Shown: positions 1 to 5,474 of the stretch, piece by piece
How positions within the stretch are numbered: position 1 is the stretch's first letter
Layout: each line of letters opens with the position of its first letter
Assembly (NCBI GenBank): GCA_010365175.1
Contig: JAAFGW010000206.1
Location: 1 to 5,544 of the forward strand
DNA length: 5,544 bases
Source of the DNA: Sulfuriferula multivorans
GTDB lineage: Bacteria; Pseudomonadota; Gammaproteobacteria; Burkholderiales; Thiobacillaceae
Direction: 5' to 3'
The notes under the pieces: generated by a model
The model's input: only the letters and a program-made list of their open reading frames with translations
What the model was told of the DNA's origin: nothing
The model's database searches: none
Made by a program: the position numbers and the translations under genes

Positions 1-24
1 CAGTGTTTCAGGTTTGTGGTTCAT
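1..24 (-). CDS. Start of a leftward gene (first 8 codons), possibly O-acetylhomoserine sulfhydrylase
   Basis: Read leftward, an ATG at 24-22 opens the frame MNHKPETL, which runs off the window edge. It is preceded by a perfect AAGGAG ribosome binding site (complement of 32-37) with a 7-nt spacer, which is the main reason to call a real start. The eight residues recall the N-terminus of PLP-dependent O-acetylhomoserine aminocarboxypropyltransferases (MetY type), which often begin with a short K-P-E-T-L segment before an H-A-G-Y motif. Eight residues are too few to settle this, so the product is only a guess. The gene is divergent from the PhnD-type gene at 484, and the two share the intergenic region between them. 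Confidence 0.5.
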
Positions 25-31
25 GTGTCTG

Positions 32-51
32 CTCCTTGGGCGGAAACCGCC
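32..51 (-). promoter_or_regulatory. Ribosome binding site of the leftward gene with an adjoining hairpin
   Basis: On the minus strand AAGGAG (32-37) lies 7 nt before the ATG at 24. One base further upstream in the transcript is a perfect inverted repeat, GGCGG-TTT-CCGCC (39-51), able to form a tight GC-rich 5-bp hairpin. Its nearness to the binding site could influence translation initiation. I could not fit it to any known riboswitch class, and no aptamer-like structure is evident upstream. Confidence 0.5.
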
Positions 52-462
52 AGTTTGTCAAAAAGCAGTTACACAGTTCAATTTACAGACTCGCGATTGG
101 CCGAAAATGACCCGGTCGGAGGTCGTGATAAGAATCACTGGTTAGATCGGGTACCAATAAGATAATCGGCTCCTTCTAACAGATAAACGGCGCATTCGGT
201 TCACATTTTGTTTGGTGGTTTATAACAGCTTGAATAAGGCGGTTTGGGCGACATAAAATACGTAAAAACAAAGATATATGTTTTCATTACCAAGGTTTTT
301 CTGGTGATAAATAAGCCTTATTCCATACCCTGATTTAAATAGGATGCAAATATATAGCAAATAACTTAAAAAGAAGCGATTTTTTAGCAAAAGTGGCAAT
401 CCTGAGTCATAACTCAATTTTCTGTCAATACTGCCGTAATTGTAGGACCACCTACTTGAAAA
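38..462. other. Divergent intergenic region, AT-rich towards the right
   Basis: I see no convincing gene here. The stretch from about 200 to 470 is clearly more AT-rich than the flanking coding DNA. A minus-strand open frame across 220-495 runs over the start of the PhnD-type gene, has no ribosome binding site and encodes an unremarkable low-complexity hydrophobic sequence, so I treat it as spurious. The region holds small inverted repeats: GTGAT-aaga-ATCAC (125-138), GTTAGA/TCTAAC (141-146 and 175-180), AATAAG-c-CTTATT (310-322) and TGAGT-cata-ACTCA (403-416). A 9-bp pair, GAATAAGGC/GCCTTATTC, lies at 232-240 and 315-323. Both divergent promoters must lie here, but no -35/-10 pair is good enough to name. 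Confidence 0.6.
403..416. promoter_or_regulatory. Candidate operator palindrome upstream of the PhnD-type gene
   Basis: TGAGT-cata-ACTCA is a perfect 5-bp inverted repeat with a 4-nt centre, about 68 bp before the ATG at 484. AAT (398-400) and ATT (417-419) can extend it across a two-base bulge. The position suits a regulator site over or near the promoter. No known regulator family can be assigned, and palindromes this short occur by chance in AT-rich DNA. Confidence 0.25.
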
Positions 463-472
463 TTGATAAATC

Positions 473-478
473 AGGAGA
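473..478 (+). promoter_or_regulatory. Ribosome binding site fixing the start of the PhnD-type gene
   Basis: AGGAGA sits 5 nt before the ATG at 484. The same frame could open at a TTG at 463, but that would put this binding site inside the gene and add seven polar residues in front of the signal peptide. The site therefore decides in favour of 484. Confidence 0.85.
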
Positions 479-483
479 CCCAT

Positions 484-1293
484 ATGAAATGGCATAGCTG
501 TATGGCAGGCCTTGTATTGGCATTTACCTTACCCAGTTTTTCTTTAGCGGCTGAACCCACTCTAAGTATTGGAATCTTCCCGGGAACGGGTACCGCCGAC
601 ATGTTGCGTGCCGATTTTCGGCCCATGGCAACCCCTTTTGCGGAGGAATTGGCCAAAGCGGTAGGCAGGAAAGTCCAGCTGACGATGTATCGCAGCTTGA
701 AAAGCACCAACCGTTCAATGGTCAAAGGCCGTAAAGATTTATATTTTGCGCCGCCGACGGTTGCAGTTGCCGCGTTCAATAAAGGCTATAGCCCGATTGC
801 TCGGGTCGAGGACTTTATCAAGGTCGTGCTGGTGCGTCGCAAGGGGGCGACCGTGACCACGGTTGCGCTGACCGAAAAACAATCGGTGCCGGATGTGCTC
901 GGGCGTTTCGTCATCAAGCAGAATAACGAAAAAGTGAGGGTCATAAACTTGAAAACCCAGGAGGACGTGATCCTGGCCATGAAACGTAATTACGCACAAG
1001 CGGGCGGCTTGGGCGGCAAGAAAGCCAAGGCATTGCTGGAGGCGTCGGACGACTACGAGGTCTGGTATCCCTTGCCACAATCCCCTGGCTTTACGCTGGT
1101 AGCCAGCAACCAATTGAGCGAGAGTGATAGAAGCAAGCTTGAGCAGGCCATTACATCAATGGACCCGAAAGTGGTTGAAAAAATGCAAAAAGCATTCGTC
1201 AGCAAACTGGGCACCTTTATCGCCGACAAGGATGCCGAGTTCAAGATACTCCATCAGGCCATGGACGAAGCGGGCTATCTCAAAGGGCAATAG
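484..1293 (+). CDS. PhnD-family periplasmic substrate-binding protein
   Basis: This 269-residue protein resembles solute-binding proteins of the phosphate/phosphite/phosphonate ABC-importer family (PhnD-like), which bind a ligand in the periplasm and pass it to a membrane permease. Residues 1-23 form a Sec signal peptide: K2, a hydrophobic core at about 8-20, and likely cleavage after LAA at 21-23. There is no lipobox around Cys6. Family-like segments are the early beta strand and PGTG loop (about 27-36), a segment matching the usual Asp-rich 'D-x-x-Y/F-x-x-P' region with D85, F88 and P90-P91 (85-92), GYSPIARVED (101-110), and a late PGFTLVAS strand (201-208) before the helical C-terminus. 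It is shorter than many PhnD proteins (about 290-330). No permease or ATPase gene lies next to it here, so the ligand is unknown; it could serve a distant transporter or a sensor. A strong terminator follows, so it is probably transcribed alone. Confidence 0.8.
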   Translation: MKWHSCMAGLVLAFTLPSFSLAAEPTLSIGIFPGTGTADMLRADFRPMATPFAEELAKAVGRKVQLTMYRSLKSTNRSMVKGRKDLYFAPPTVAVAAFNKGYSPIARVEDFIKVVLVRRKGATVTTVALTEKQSVPDVLGRFVIKQNNEKVRVINLKTQEDVILAMKRNYAQAGGLGGKKAKALLEASDDYEVWYPLPQSPGFTLVASNQLSESDRSKLEQAITSMDPKVVEKMQKAFVSKLGTFIADKDAEFKILHQAMDEAGYLKGQ

Positions 1294-1367
1294 GATGCTC
1301 GGGCAGGCAGAGCGTTGGCGGGGTTGACGAAAACTCTTCGACACCTCGTTCCAGGATAAGGAGGTAC

Positions 1368-1396
1368 AAAAAGGGCAGCCCGATGGTTGCCTTTTT
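1368..1396 (+). terminator. Intrinsic terminator after the PhnD-type gene
   Basis: GGCAGCC (1374-1380) pairs with GGTTGCC (1385-1391) across a CGAT loop, giving seven pairs including one G-U. It is followed at once by TTTTT (1392-1396). The upstream AAAAA (1368-1372) can pair with the T-run past a single bulged G, which lengthens the hairpin and could let it work in both directions. It lies 74 nt after the stop codon at 1293 and separates this gene from the glmU-glmS unit. Confidence 0.85.
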
Positions 1397-1399
1397 AAT

Positions 1400-1427
1400 T
1401 TGGGCAACTGCGCCCAGGCTTTATACT
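1400..1427 (+). promoter_or_regulatory. Probable sigma-70-type promoter of glmU-glmS
   Basis: TATACT (1422-1427) matches the -10 consensus at five of six positions. TTGGGC (1400-1405) is a partial -35 element at 16-bp spacing. Transcription would start near 1434, giving a leader of about 50 nt before glmU. The spacer holds an inverted repeat, TGGGC-aactgc-GCCCA (1401-1416), that overlaps the -35 element and might bind a regulator. The position directly behind a terminator and ahead of a two-gene operon supports the call. Confidence 0.5.
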
Positions 1428-1484
1428 TGGCGCGCATATTGCTCTCTCTTGTGTTGATGCTATTCACTCTCCAGACAGATACAA

Positions 1485-2861
1485 ATGAATATTAGGCTAG
1501 ATATTCTGATTCTCGCAGCCGGCAAAGGCACGCGCATGCGCTCCGATCTACCGAAGGTGTTGCATCGGCTCGCCGGAAAAACCCTGCTGGGACACGTTAT
1601 AGATAATGCGCACGCGCTCGGTGCGGCGCAAACCTGTGTGGTGTATGGGTTTGGTGGCGAAGCGGTACCGTTGGCGATGGCAGATGACACGCTGACGTTT
1701 GTGCTGCAGGCTGAGCAACACGGCACCGGTCATGCCGTGAAGCAGGCACTTCCCCATCTGGCGGATGACAGCGTGACGTTGGTGCTGTATGGCGATGTGC
1801 CGTTGACGCATACAGCTACCTTGCAGCCGCTGGTGGAAGCTGCGCAGGCCGGCAAGCTGGGGCTGCTGACGGTGAATCTGGAACACCCTGACGGCTATGG
1901 CCGCATCGTGCGTGAACATGGCAAGGTCATGCGTATCGTCGAGCACAAGGACGCGTCCCCCACCGAGCGTGCGATTCAAGAGGTCAACACCGGCATACTC
2001 TCAGTGGCAACCCGTCATCTTAAAAACTGGATCGCCGAGCTGAAAAACGACAATGCGCAGGGTGAGTATTACCTGACCGACATCATCGCGCTGGCGGTGC
2101 GCGACGGCGTTGCGATCGATACGCACCAGCCATCATTCGAATGGGAAGTGCTGGGAGTAAACAGCAAGGTCCAACTCTCCGGGCTCGAACGCATACATCA
2201 GAACGAAATTGCAATGGCGTTGCTCAATGACGGCGTGACCTTGATGGATCCTGCGCGAATTGACGTGCGCGGCGCGCTGAAATGTGGGCGCGATGTAGTA
2301 ATTGACGTCAACTGCGTATTCGAGGGCCAAGTGTATTTGGGCGATGGCGTGCAAGTGGGCGCTAACTGCGTGCTTCGCAATGCGGAGGTGGCGGCCGGCA
2401 CCCGCATCGATGCCTTTACGCTGATCGACGATGCAACAATCGGCGAAGCCAACCGGCTGGGGCCGTTTTCGCGTATCCGTCCGGGCACCACGCTGGCGCG
2501 CGACGTGCACGTCGGCAATTTCGTTGAAATTAAAAACAGCCAGATCGACGATGGCTCCAAAATCAATCATTTGTCCTACGTGGGTGACACCACCATGGGT
2601 AAAAGAGTCAATATTGGCGCTGGCACCATTACGTGCAATTACGACGGCGCGAATAAGTACCGTACGGTGATTGAGGATGAAGTATTCATTGGCTCTGACA
2701 CGCAGCTGATCGCTCCGGTTACGGTGAGAAAAGGTGCGACATTGGGCGCCGGCACCACGTTGACCAAAGACGCCCCCGCCGGCGAGTTGACGTTATCGCG
2801 GGCCAAACAAATGACGCTCAGTGGTTGGCAGCGCCCAATCAAACCCAAAAAGGAACTCTAA
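1485..2861 (+). CDS. glmU: Bifunctional GlmU: GlcN-1-P acetyltransferase / GlcNAc-1-P uridyltransferase
   Basis: This cytoplasmic enzyme acetylates glucosamine-1-phosphate with acetyl-CoA and then joins the product to UTP, giving UDP-GlcNAc for peptidoglycan and lipid A. At 458 residues it is essentially full length (E. coli 456). The N-terminal nucleotidyltransferase domain (about 1-228) shows the LAAGKGTRM loop (10-18), LPKVLH with Lys24, the metal-binding Asp104 in LYGDVPL, GYGRIVR (137-143), EVNTGI with Asn168, and GVNSK with Asn226. The C-terminal left-handed beta-helix (about 250-445) has hexapeptide repeats and the acetyltransferase residues: Arg332 in RIRPG, Lys350, the likely catalytic base His362, Tyr365, Asn385-Tyr386 and Lys391. 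The ATG puts the nucleotide loop at its usual place, but I see no good Shine-Dalgarno sequence before it. glmS follows after 2 nt, so the two are almost certainly co-transcribed. Confidence 0.98.
   Translation: MNIRLDILILAAGKGTRMRSDLPKVLHRLAGKTLLGHVIDNAHALGAAQTCVVYGFGGEAVPLAMADDTLTFVLQAEQHGTGHAVKQALPHLADDSVTLVLYGDVPLTHTATLQPLVEAAQAGKLGLLTVNLEHPDGYGRIVREHGKVMRIVEHKDASPTERAIQEVNTGILSVATRHLKNWIAELKNDNAQGEYYLTDIIALAVRDGVAIDTHQPSFEWEVLGVNSKVQLSGLERIHQNEIAMALLNDGVTLMDPARIDVRGALKCGRDVVIDVNCVFEGQVYLGDGVQVGANCVLRNAEVAAGTRIDAFTLIDDATIGEANRLGPFSRIRPGTTLARDVHVGNFVEIKNSQIDDGSKINHLSYVGDTTMGKRVNIGAGTITCNYDGANKYRTVIEDEVFIGSDTQLIAPVTVRKGATLGAGTTLTKDAPAGELTLSRAKQMTLSGWQRPIKPKKEL
2850..2854 (+). promoter_or_regulatory. 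Ribosome binding site of glmS inside the end of glmU
   Basis: AAGGA within the last codons of glmU lies 9 nt before the ATG at 2864. It fixes the glmS start there rather than at an upstream in-frame alternative near 2825. That fits the need for the second codon to encode the catalytic cysteine. Overlap of the site with the glmU end suggests translational coupling. Confidence 0.85.
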
Positions 2862-2863
2862 TC

Positions 2864-4693
2864 ATGTGCGGTATTGTCGGCGCAGTAGCGCAACGTAACG
2901 TCGTCCCCATTCTGCTCGAAGGCCTGCGCCGCCTGGAATACCGCGGCTACGATTCGGCCGGACTGGTGATTATCAATGGCGGCCTGCAGCGGGTACGCAG
3001 TATCGGCCGTGTCGCATCATTGACTGCTGACTGTGCGGCGCAGCAGGTCCATGGCCATATTGGTATTGCACACACGCGCTGGGCCACGCATGGCGCGCCT
3101 ACGGAATTCAATGCGCATCCGCACGTCAGTGGTGGGCTGGCTGTGGTGCATAACGGCATCATTGAAAATCACGAAGAGTTGCGCTCACGGCTCAAGGCCG
3201 CCGGATTTTCCTTTACGTCGGAAACCGATACCGAAGTGATCGCCCACCTGATTGAGCTGTATTACCGGCAGTCAAAAGACCTGCTCGAAGCTACGCGCAA
3301 GGCCGCTGCCGAACTGGAAGGCGCTTACGCGATCGGTGTGGTGAGTGAGGACTCACCTAATCGATTGGTGTGTGCCCGCAGAGGAAGCCCCTTGTTGATC
3401 GGGCTGGGGATTGAAGAGAATTTCATTGCCTCGGATGTCTCGGCACTGCTGCCTGTAACGCAGCGAGTGATGTATCTGGAAGAAGGCGATGTGGCGGATA
3501 TCGGACTGCTGTCGGTTAACGTGTACGACGCCGCAGGCAACAAGGTGGATCGCAGTGTGCACATTTCCGAGTTGTCGGCCGACATGGCCGAACTTGGCAA
3601 TTACCGCCACTTTATGCAAAAGGAGATCCACGAACAGCCGCGTGCATTGACCGATACGCTGCTGATCGCCGTTGCGCAGGATCATATCCAGCCCGAATGG
3701 TTTGGTTTCGATGCGGCTGAAATACTGGGCAAAGTGGATGCGGTCACCTTCCTTGCCTGCGGCACCAGCTTCCATGCAGCGAAAGTGGCCACTTACTGGC
3801 TGGAGGAAATCGCGGGCATCCCGGCGCATGCCGAAGTCGCCAGCGAATACCGCTATCGCACCTCGGTGCCCAACCCCAACGCGCTCGTTGTCACTATTTC
3901 CCAGTCGGGCGAAACCGCCGACACCTTGGCCGCGCTCAATCATGCCAAATCGCTCGGCCAGGACAAAACCCTGACCATATGCAACGTGCCGGAGTCTGCA
4001 CTCACCCGCGCCTCGCGCCTCAAATTCCTGACCCGCGCCGGCCCGGAAATCGGCGTTGCCTCGACCAAAGCCTTTACCACCCAACTGGCCGGCCTGTTTT
4101 TGCTGACGCTGGTGCTCGCCAAGCTACGCGGTAGATTGACGCCCGCTCAGGAAGTTGAACATCTCACTGCGCTGCGCAGCCTGCCGAACAAGCTGCAGCA
4201 AGTGCTGGAGCTTGAACCTGAGGTGGAAGCCTGGTCACATCGCTTCGCCAACAAGAATCACGCCTTGTTTTTAGGCCGCGGCGTGCATTATCCGATTGCG
4301 CTTGAAGGCGCGCTCAAGCTGAAAGAGATTTCCTACATACACGCCGAAGCTTATCCGGCGGGTGAGCTCAAGCATGGGCCACTGGCGTTGGTGGACGAAG
4401 ACATGCCGGTGATCACGATTGCACCCAACGATCAGTTGATCGGAAAACTGAAATCGAACCTGCAGGAAGTGCGCGCGCGGGGCGGAGAGCTCTATGTCAT
4501 CGCTGACGGCGATGTGGGCATTGAGGAATCCGAGTTCGTGCATGTCATCAAATTGCCCGGTGGGCATAATGGTGCACTGTCGCCGATATTGCATACGGTT
4601 CCATTGCAGATGCTGTCGTATCACGCGGCGCTGCAAAAAGGCACCGACGTGGACAAGCCACGCAATCTGGCGAAAAGTGTGACGGTTGAATAA
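2864..4693 (+). CDS. glmS: Glutamine--fructose-6-phosphate aminotransferase (isomerizing), GlmS
   Basis: GlmS converts fructose-6-phosphate and glutamine to glucosamine-6-phosphate and glutamate, the first committed step to UDP-GlcNAc. It has 609 residues, the same as E. coli GlmS. The N-terminal glutaminase domain (about 1-240) starts MCGIVG, where Cys2 becomes the nucleophile after removal of Met. It also shows HTRWATHG (70-77), HNGIIEN (96-102) and SETDTE (119-124). Two SIS sugar-isomerase domains follow, with ACGTSFHAA (298-306), SQSGETADT (346-354), STKAFTTQL (400-408), Glu488 in KEISYIHAEAY and His504 in ELKHGP. The C-terminal tail DKPRNLAKSVTVE carries Lys604, which contacts the sugar. 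This tail's DNA is the conserved recognition region for Tn7-type insertion, and a decayed copy lies at 5475-5544. No glmS ribozyme lies upstream, since the gap to glmU is only 2 nt. Confidence 0.99.
   Translation: MCGIVGAVAQRNVVPILLEGLRRLEYRGYDSAGLVIINGGLQRVRSIGRVASLTADCAAQQVHGHIGIAHTRWATHGAPTEFNAHPHVSGGLAVVHNGIIENHEELRSRLKAAGFSFTSETDTEVIAHLIELYYRQSKDLLEATRKAAAELEGAYAIGVVSEDSPNRLVCARRGSPLLIGLGIEENFIASDVSALLPVTQRVMYLEEGDVADIGLLSVNVYDAAGNKVDRSVHISELSADMAELGNYRHFMQKEIHEQPRALTDTLLIAVAQDHIQPEWFGFDAAEILGKVDAVTFLACGTSFHAAKVATYWLEEIAGIPAHAEVASEYRYRTSVPNPNALVVTISQSGETADTLAALNHAKSLGQDKTLTICNVPESALTRASRLKFLTRAGPEIGVASTKAFTTQLAGLFLLTLVLAKLRGRLTPAQEVEHLTALRSLPNKLQQVLELEPEVEAWSHRFANKNHALFLGRGVHYPIALEGALKLKEISYIHAEAYPAGELKHGPLALVDEDMPVITIAPNDQLIGKLKSNLQEVRARGGELYVIADGDVGIEESEFVHVIKLPGGHNGALSPILHTVPLQMLSYHAALQKGTDVDKPRNLAKSVTVE
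4622..4692 (+). repeat. glmS 3'-end direct repeat, intact copy (overlaps the attTn7-type recognition region)
   Basis: The last codons of glmS, from His587 to the stop, recur at 5475-5544. By hand alignment about 59 of 71 positions agree, with eleven substitutions and one missing A. The inner part (4638-4692 against 5491-5544) agrees at about 49 of 55 positions. In Tn7-family elements the TnsD protein recognises this part of glmS and directs insertion roughly 25 bp past the stop codon. Confidence 0.9.
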
Positions 4694-4711
4694 GGTTTGA
4701 GCCGGCAGCGA

Positions 4712-5356
4712 ATGCTTAGCCAAGCAATAGAACGCCTAAATCGGCTGCTGCCGCTCAAAGCACGACAGAACAAGCTCAGCGAATCACTAAAGACATTACA
4801 CCAGGCGGTTATCCAATCGCTGGTGATGCGCGGTTGCCCACTAAGTCGATCCGAGATTGCCGAGCAGGTTGGCGAAGACAAAGTGGATACAGCAATAGCT
4901 CGACTCGAACACGACGACCTGGCTGTGTTGTCCGCAGATCGAAGGCAGATCGTGGGCGCCTACCCGGTCACGCTAGAACCCACCCAGCATAAATTGCATG
5001 TTAGCGGTCGCACCATTTATGCCATGTGCGCACTCGACGCATTGTCAGTGGGCCCCATGTTTGAGTTGCCGGTGGAGATCCGGTCGCGCTGCCGTGTCAG
5101 TGCCGAATCGGTTTATATCAAACAGGATGGCATGCACATCCTGGCAGCAATTCCGCCGTCAGTTCGGGTCGGGGTGCGCTGGCAAATGCCATCAGGCGAT
5201 CATGCCGCCCACAGCCTGTGCATGGAGATGGTGTTTTTAAAGGACGACACAACAGCAGCGGTCTGGCACGACGGTGATCTGGATCGTCATGGCGTGTTTT
5301 CCTTGGAGGAAGCGGTTCAATTCGGCGCGGGTTTTTTCAGACCGTTGCTTGTTTAG
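4712..5356 (+). CDS. merB: Organomercurial lyase (MerB) family protein
   Basis: MerB cleaves the carbon-mercury bond of organomercurials by protonolysis, releasing Hg(II), in the cytoplasm. This protein has 214 residues (MerB about 212) and no signal peptide or membrane segment. From remembered plasmid MerB the match runs throughout: an N-terminal IERL segment, a winged-helix-like domain (about 25-88) with GCPLSRSEIAEQVG, then RTIYAMCALDAL (100-111) against MerB RLYAWCALDTL. Cys106 and Asp109 correspond to catalytic Cys96 and Asp99. Cys127 matches Cys117, and Cys170 in HSLC matches Cys159. The neighbouring Cys160 of plasmid MerB is Met171 here. The C-terminus keeps the W-x-x-G, SLEEA and FG segments. 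ATG 4712 is preferred over a TTG at 4697, because MLSQAIERL aligns with the MerB start; neither has a good ribosome binding site. The gene follows glmS after 18 nt, so read-through from the glm operon is likely. No merR, merA or transport genes are visible. Family membership is firm; substrate is inferred. Confidence 0.82.
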   Translation: MLSQAIERLNRLLPLKARQNKLSESLKTLHQAVIQSLVMRGCPLSRSEIAEQVGEDKVDTAIARLEHDDLAVLSADRRQIVGAYPVTLEPTQHKLHVSGRTIYAMCALDALSVGPMFELPVEIRSRCRVSAESVYIKQDGMHILAAIPPSVRVGVRWQMPSGDHAAHSLCMEMVFLKDDTTAAVWHDGDLDRHGVFSLEEAVQFGAGFFRPLLV

Positions 5357-5381
5357 ACTATCGTGCCCAACAGCAACTTTT
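5344..5381 (+). terminator. Possible intrinsic terminator overlapping the merB stop codon
   Basis: GTTGCT (5344-5349) and GTT (5351-5353) pair with AAC (5369-5371) and AGCAAC (5372-5377), with one bulged T. This makes a 9-bp arm around a 15-nt loop, followed by TTTT (5378-5381). The arm begins inside the last merB codons. GC content of the stem is modest and the T-run short, so termination may be partial. Confidence 0.4.
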
Positions 5382-5474
5382 CAGCCAGGTCTTGCCGCTG
5401 TAACGGGTGAGCAGGATTGTGGCAGAAAGCGAAAAGCAGGGGCGAAAGGCAAGACGGTATCTGACACTGGGTCC

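Noticed and set aside
56..61. Perfect TTGACA on the minus strand as a -35 box for the leftward gene
   Set aside because: No -10-like sequence follows at 16-18 bp; that spot holds the hairpin and ribosome binding site.
463..483. TTG start for the PhnD-type protein, seven codons upstream
   Set aside because: The AGGAGA site at 473-478 is placed for ATG 484, and the extension would precede a complete signal peptide.
220..495. Minus-strand open frame of 91 codons in the AT-rich intergenic region
   Set aside because: It overlaps the ribosome binding site and start of the PhnD-type gene, has no binding site of its own, and its residues look like translated AT-rich DNA.
2862..2863. glmS ribozyme or amino-sugar riboswitch before glmS
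   Set aside because: Only 2 nt separate glmU and glmS, and the upstream DNA is glmU coding sequence. The ribozyme is mainly found in Gram-positive bacteria.
4694..4730. Tn7-type transposon end just after glmS
   Set aside because: No TGTGGGCGG-like terminus or repeated TnsB-site pattern is visible behind the glmS stop.
4703..4753. CGGCAGC/GCTGCCG inverted repeat as a terminator between glmS and merB
   Set aside because: The loop is nearly 40 nt, there is no T-run, and the right arm lies in merB coding sequence.
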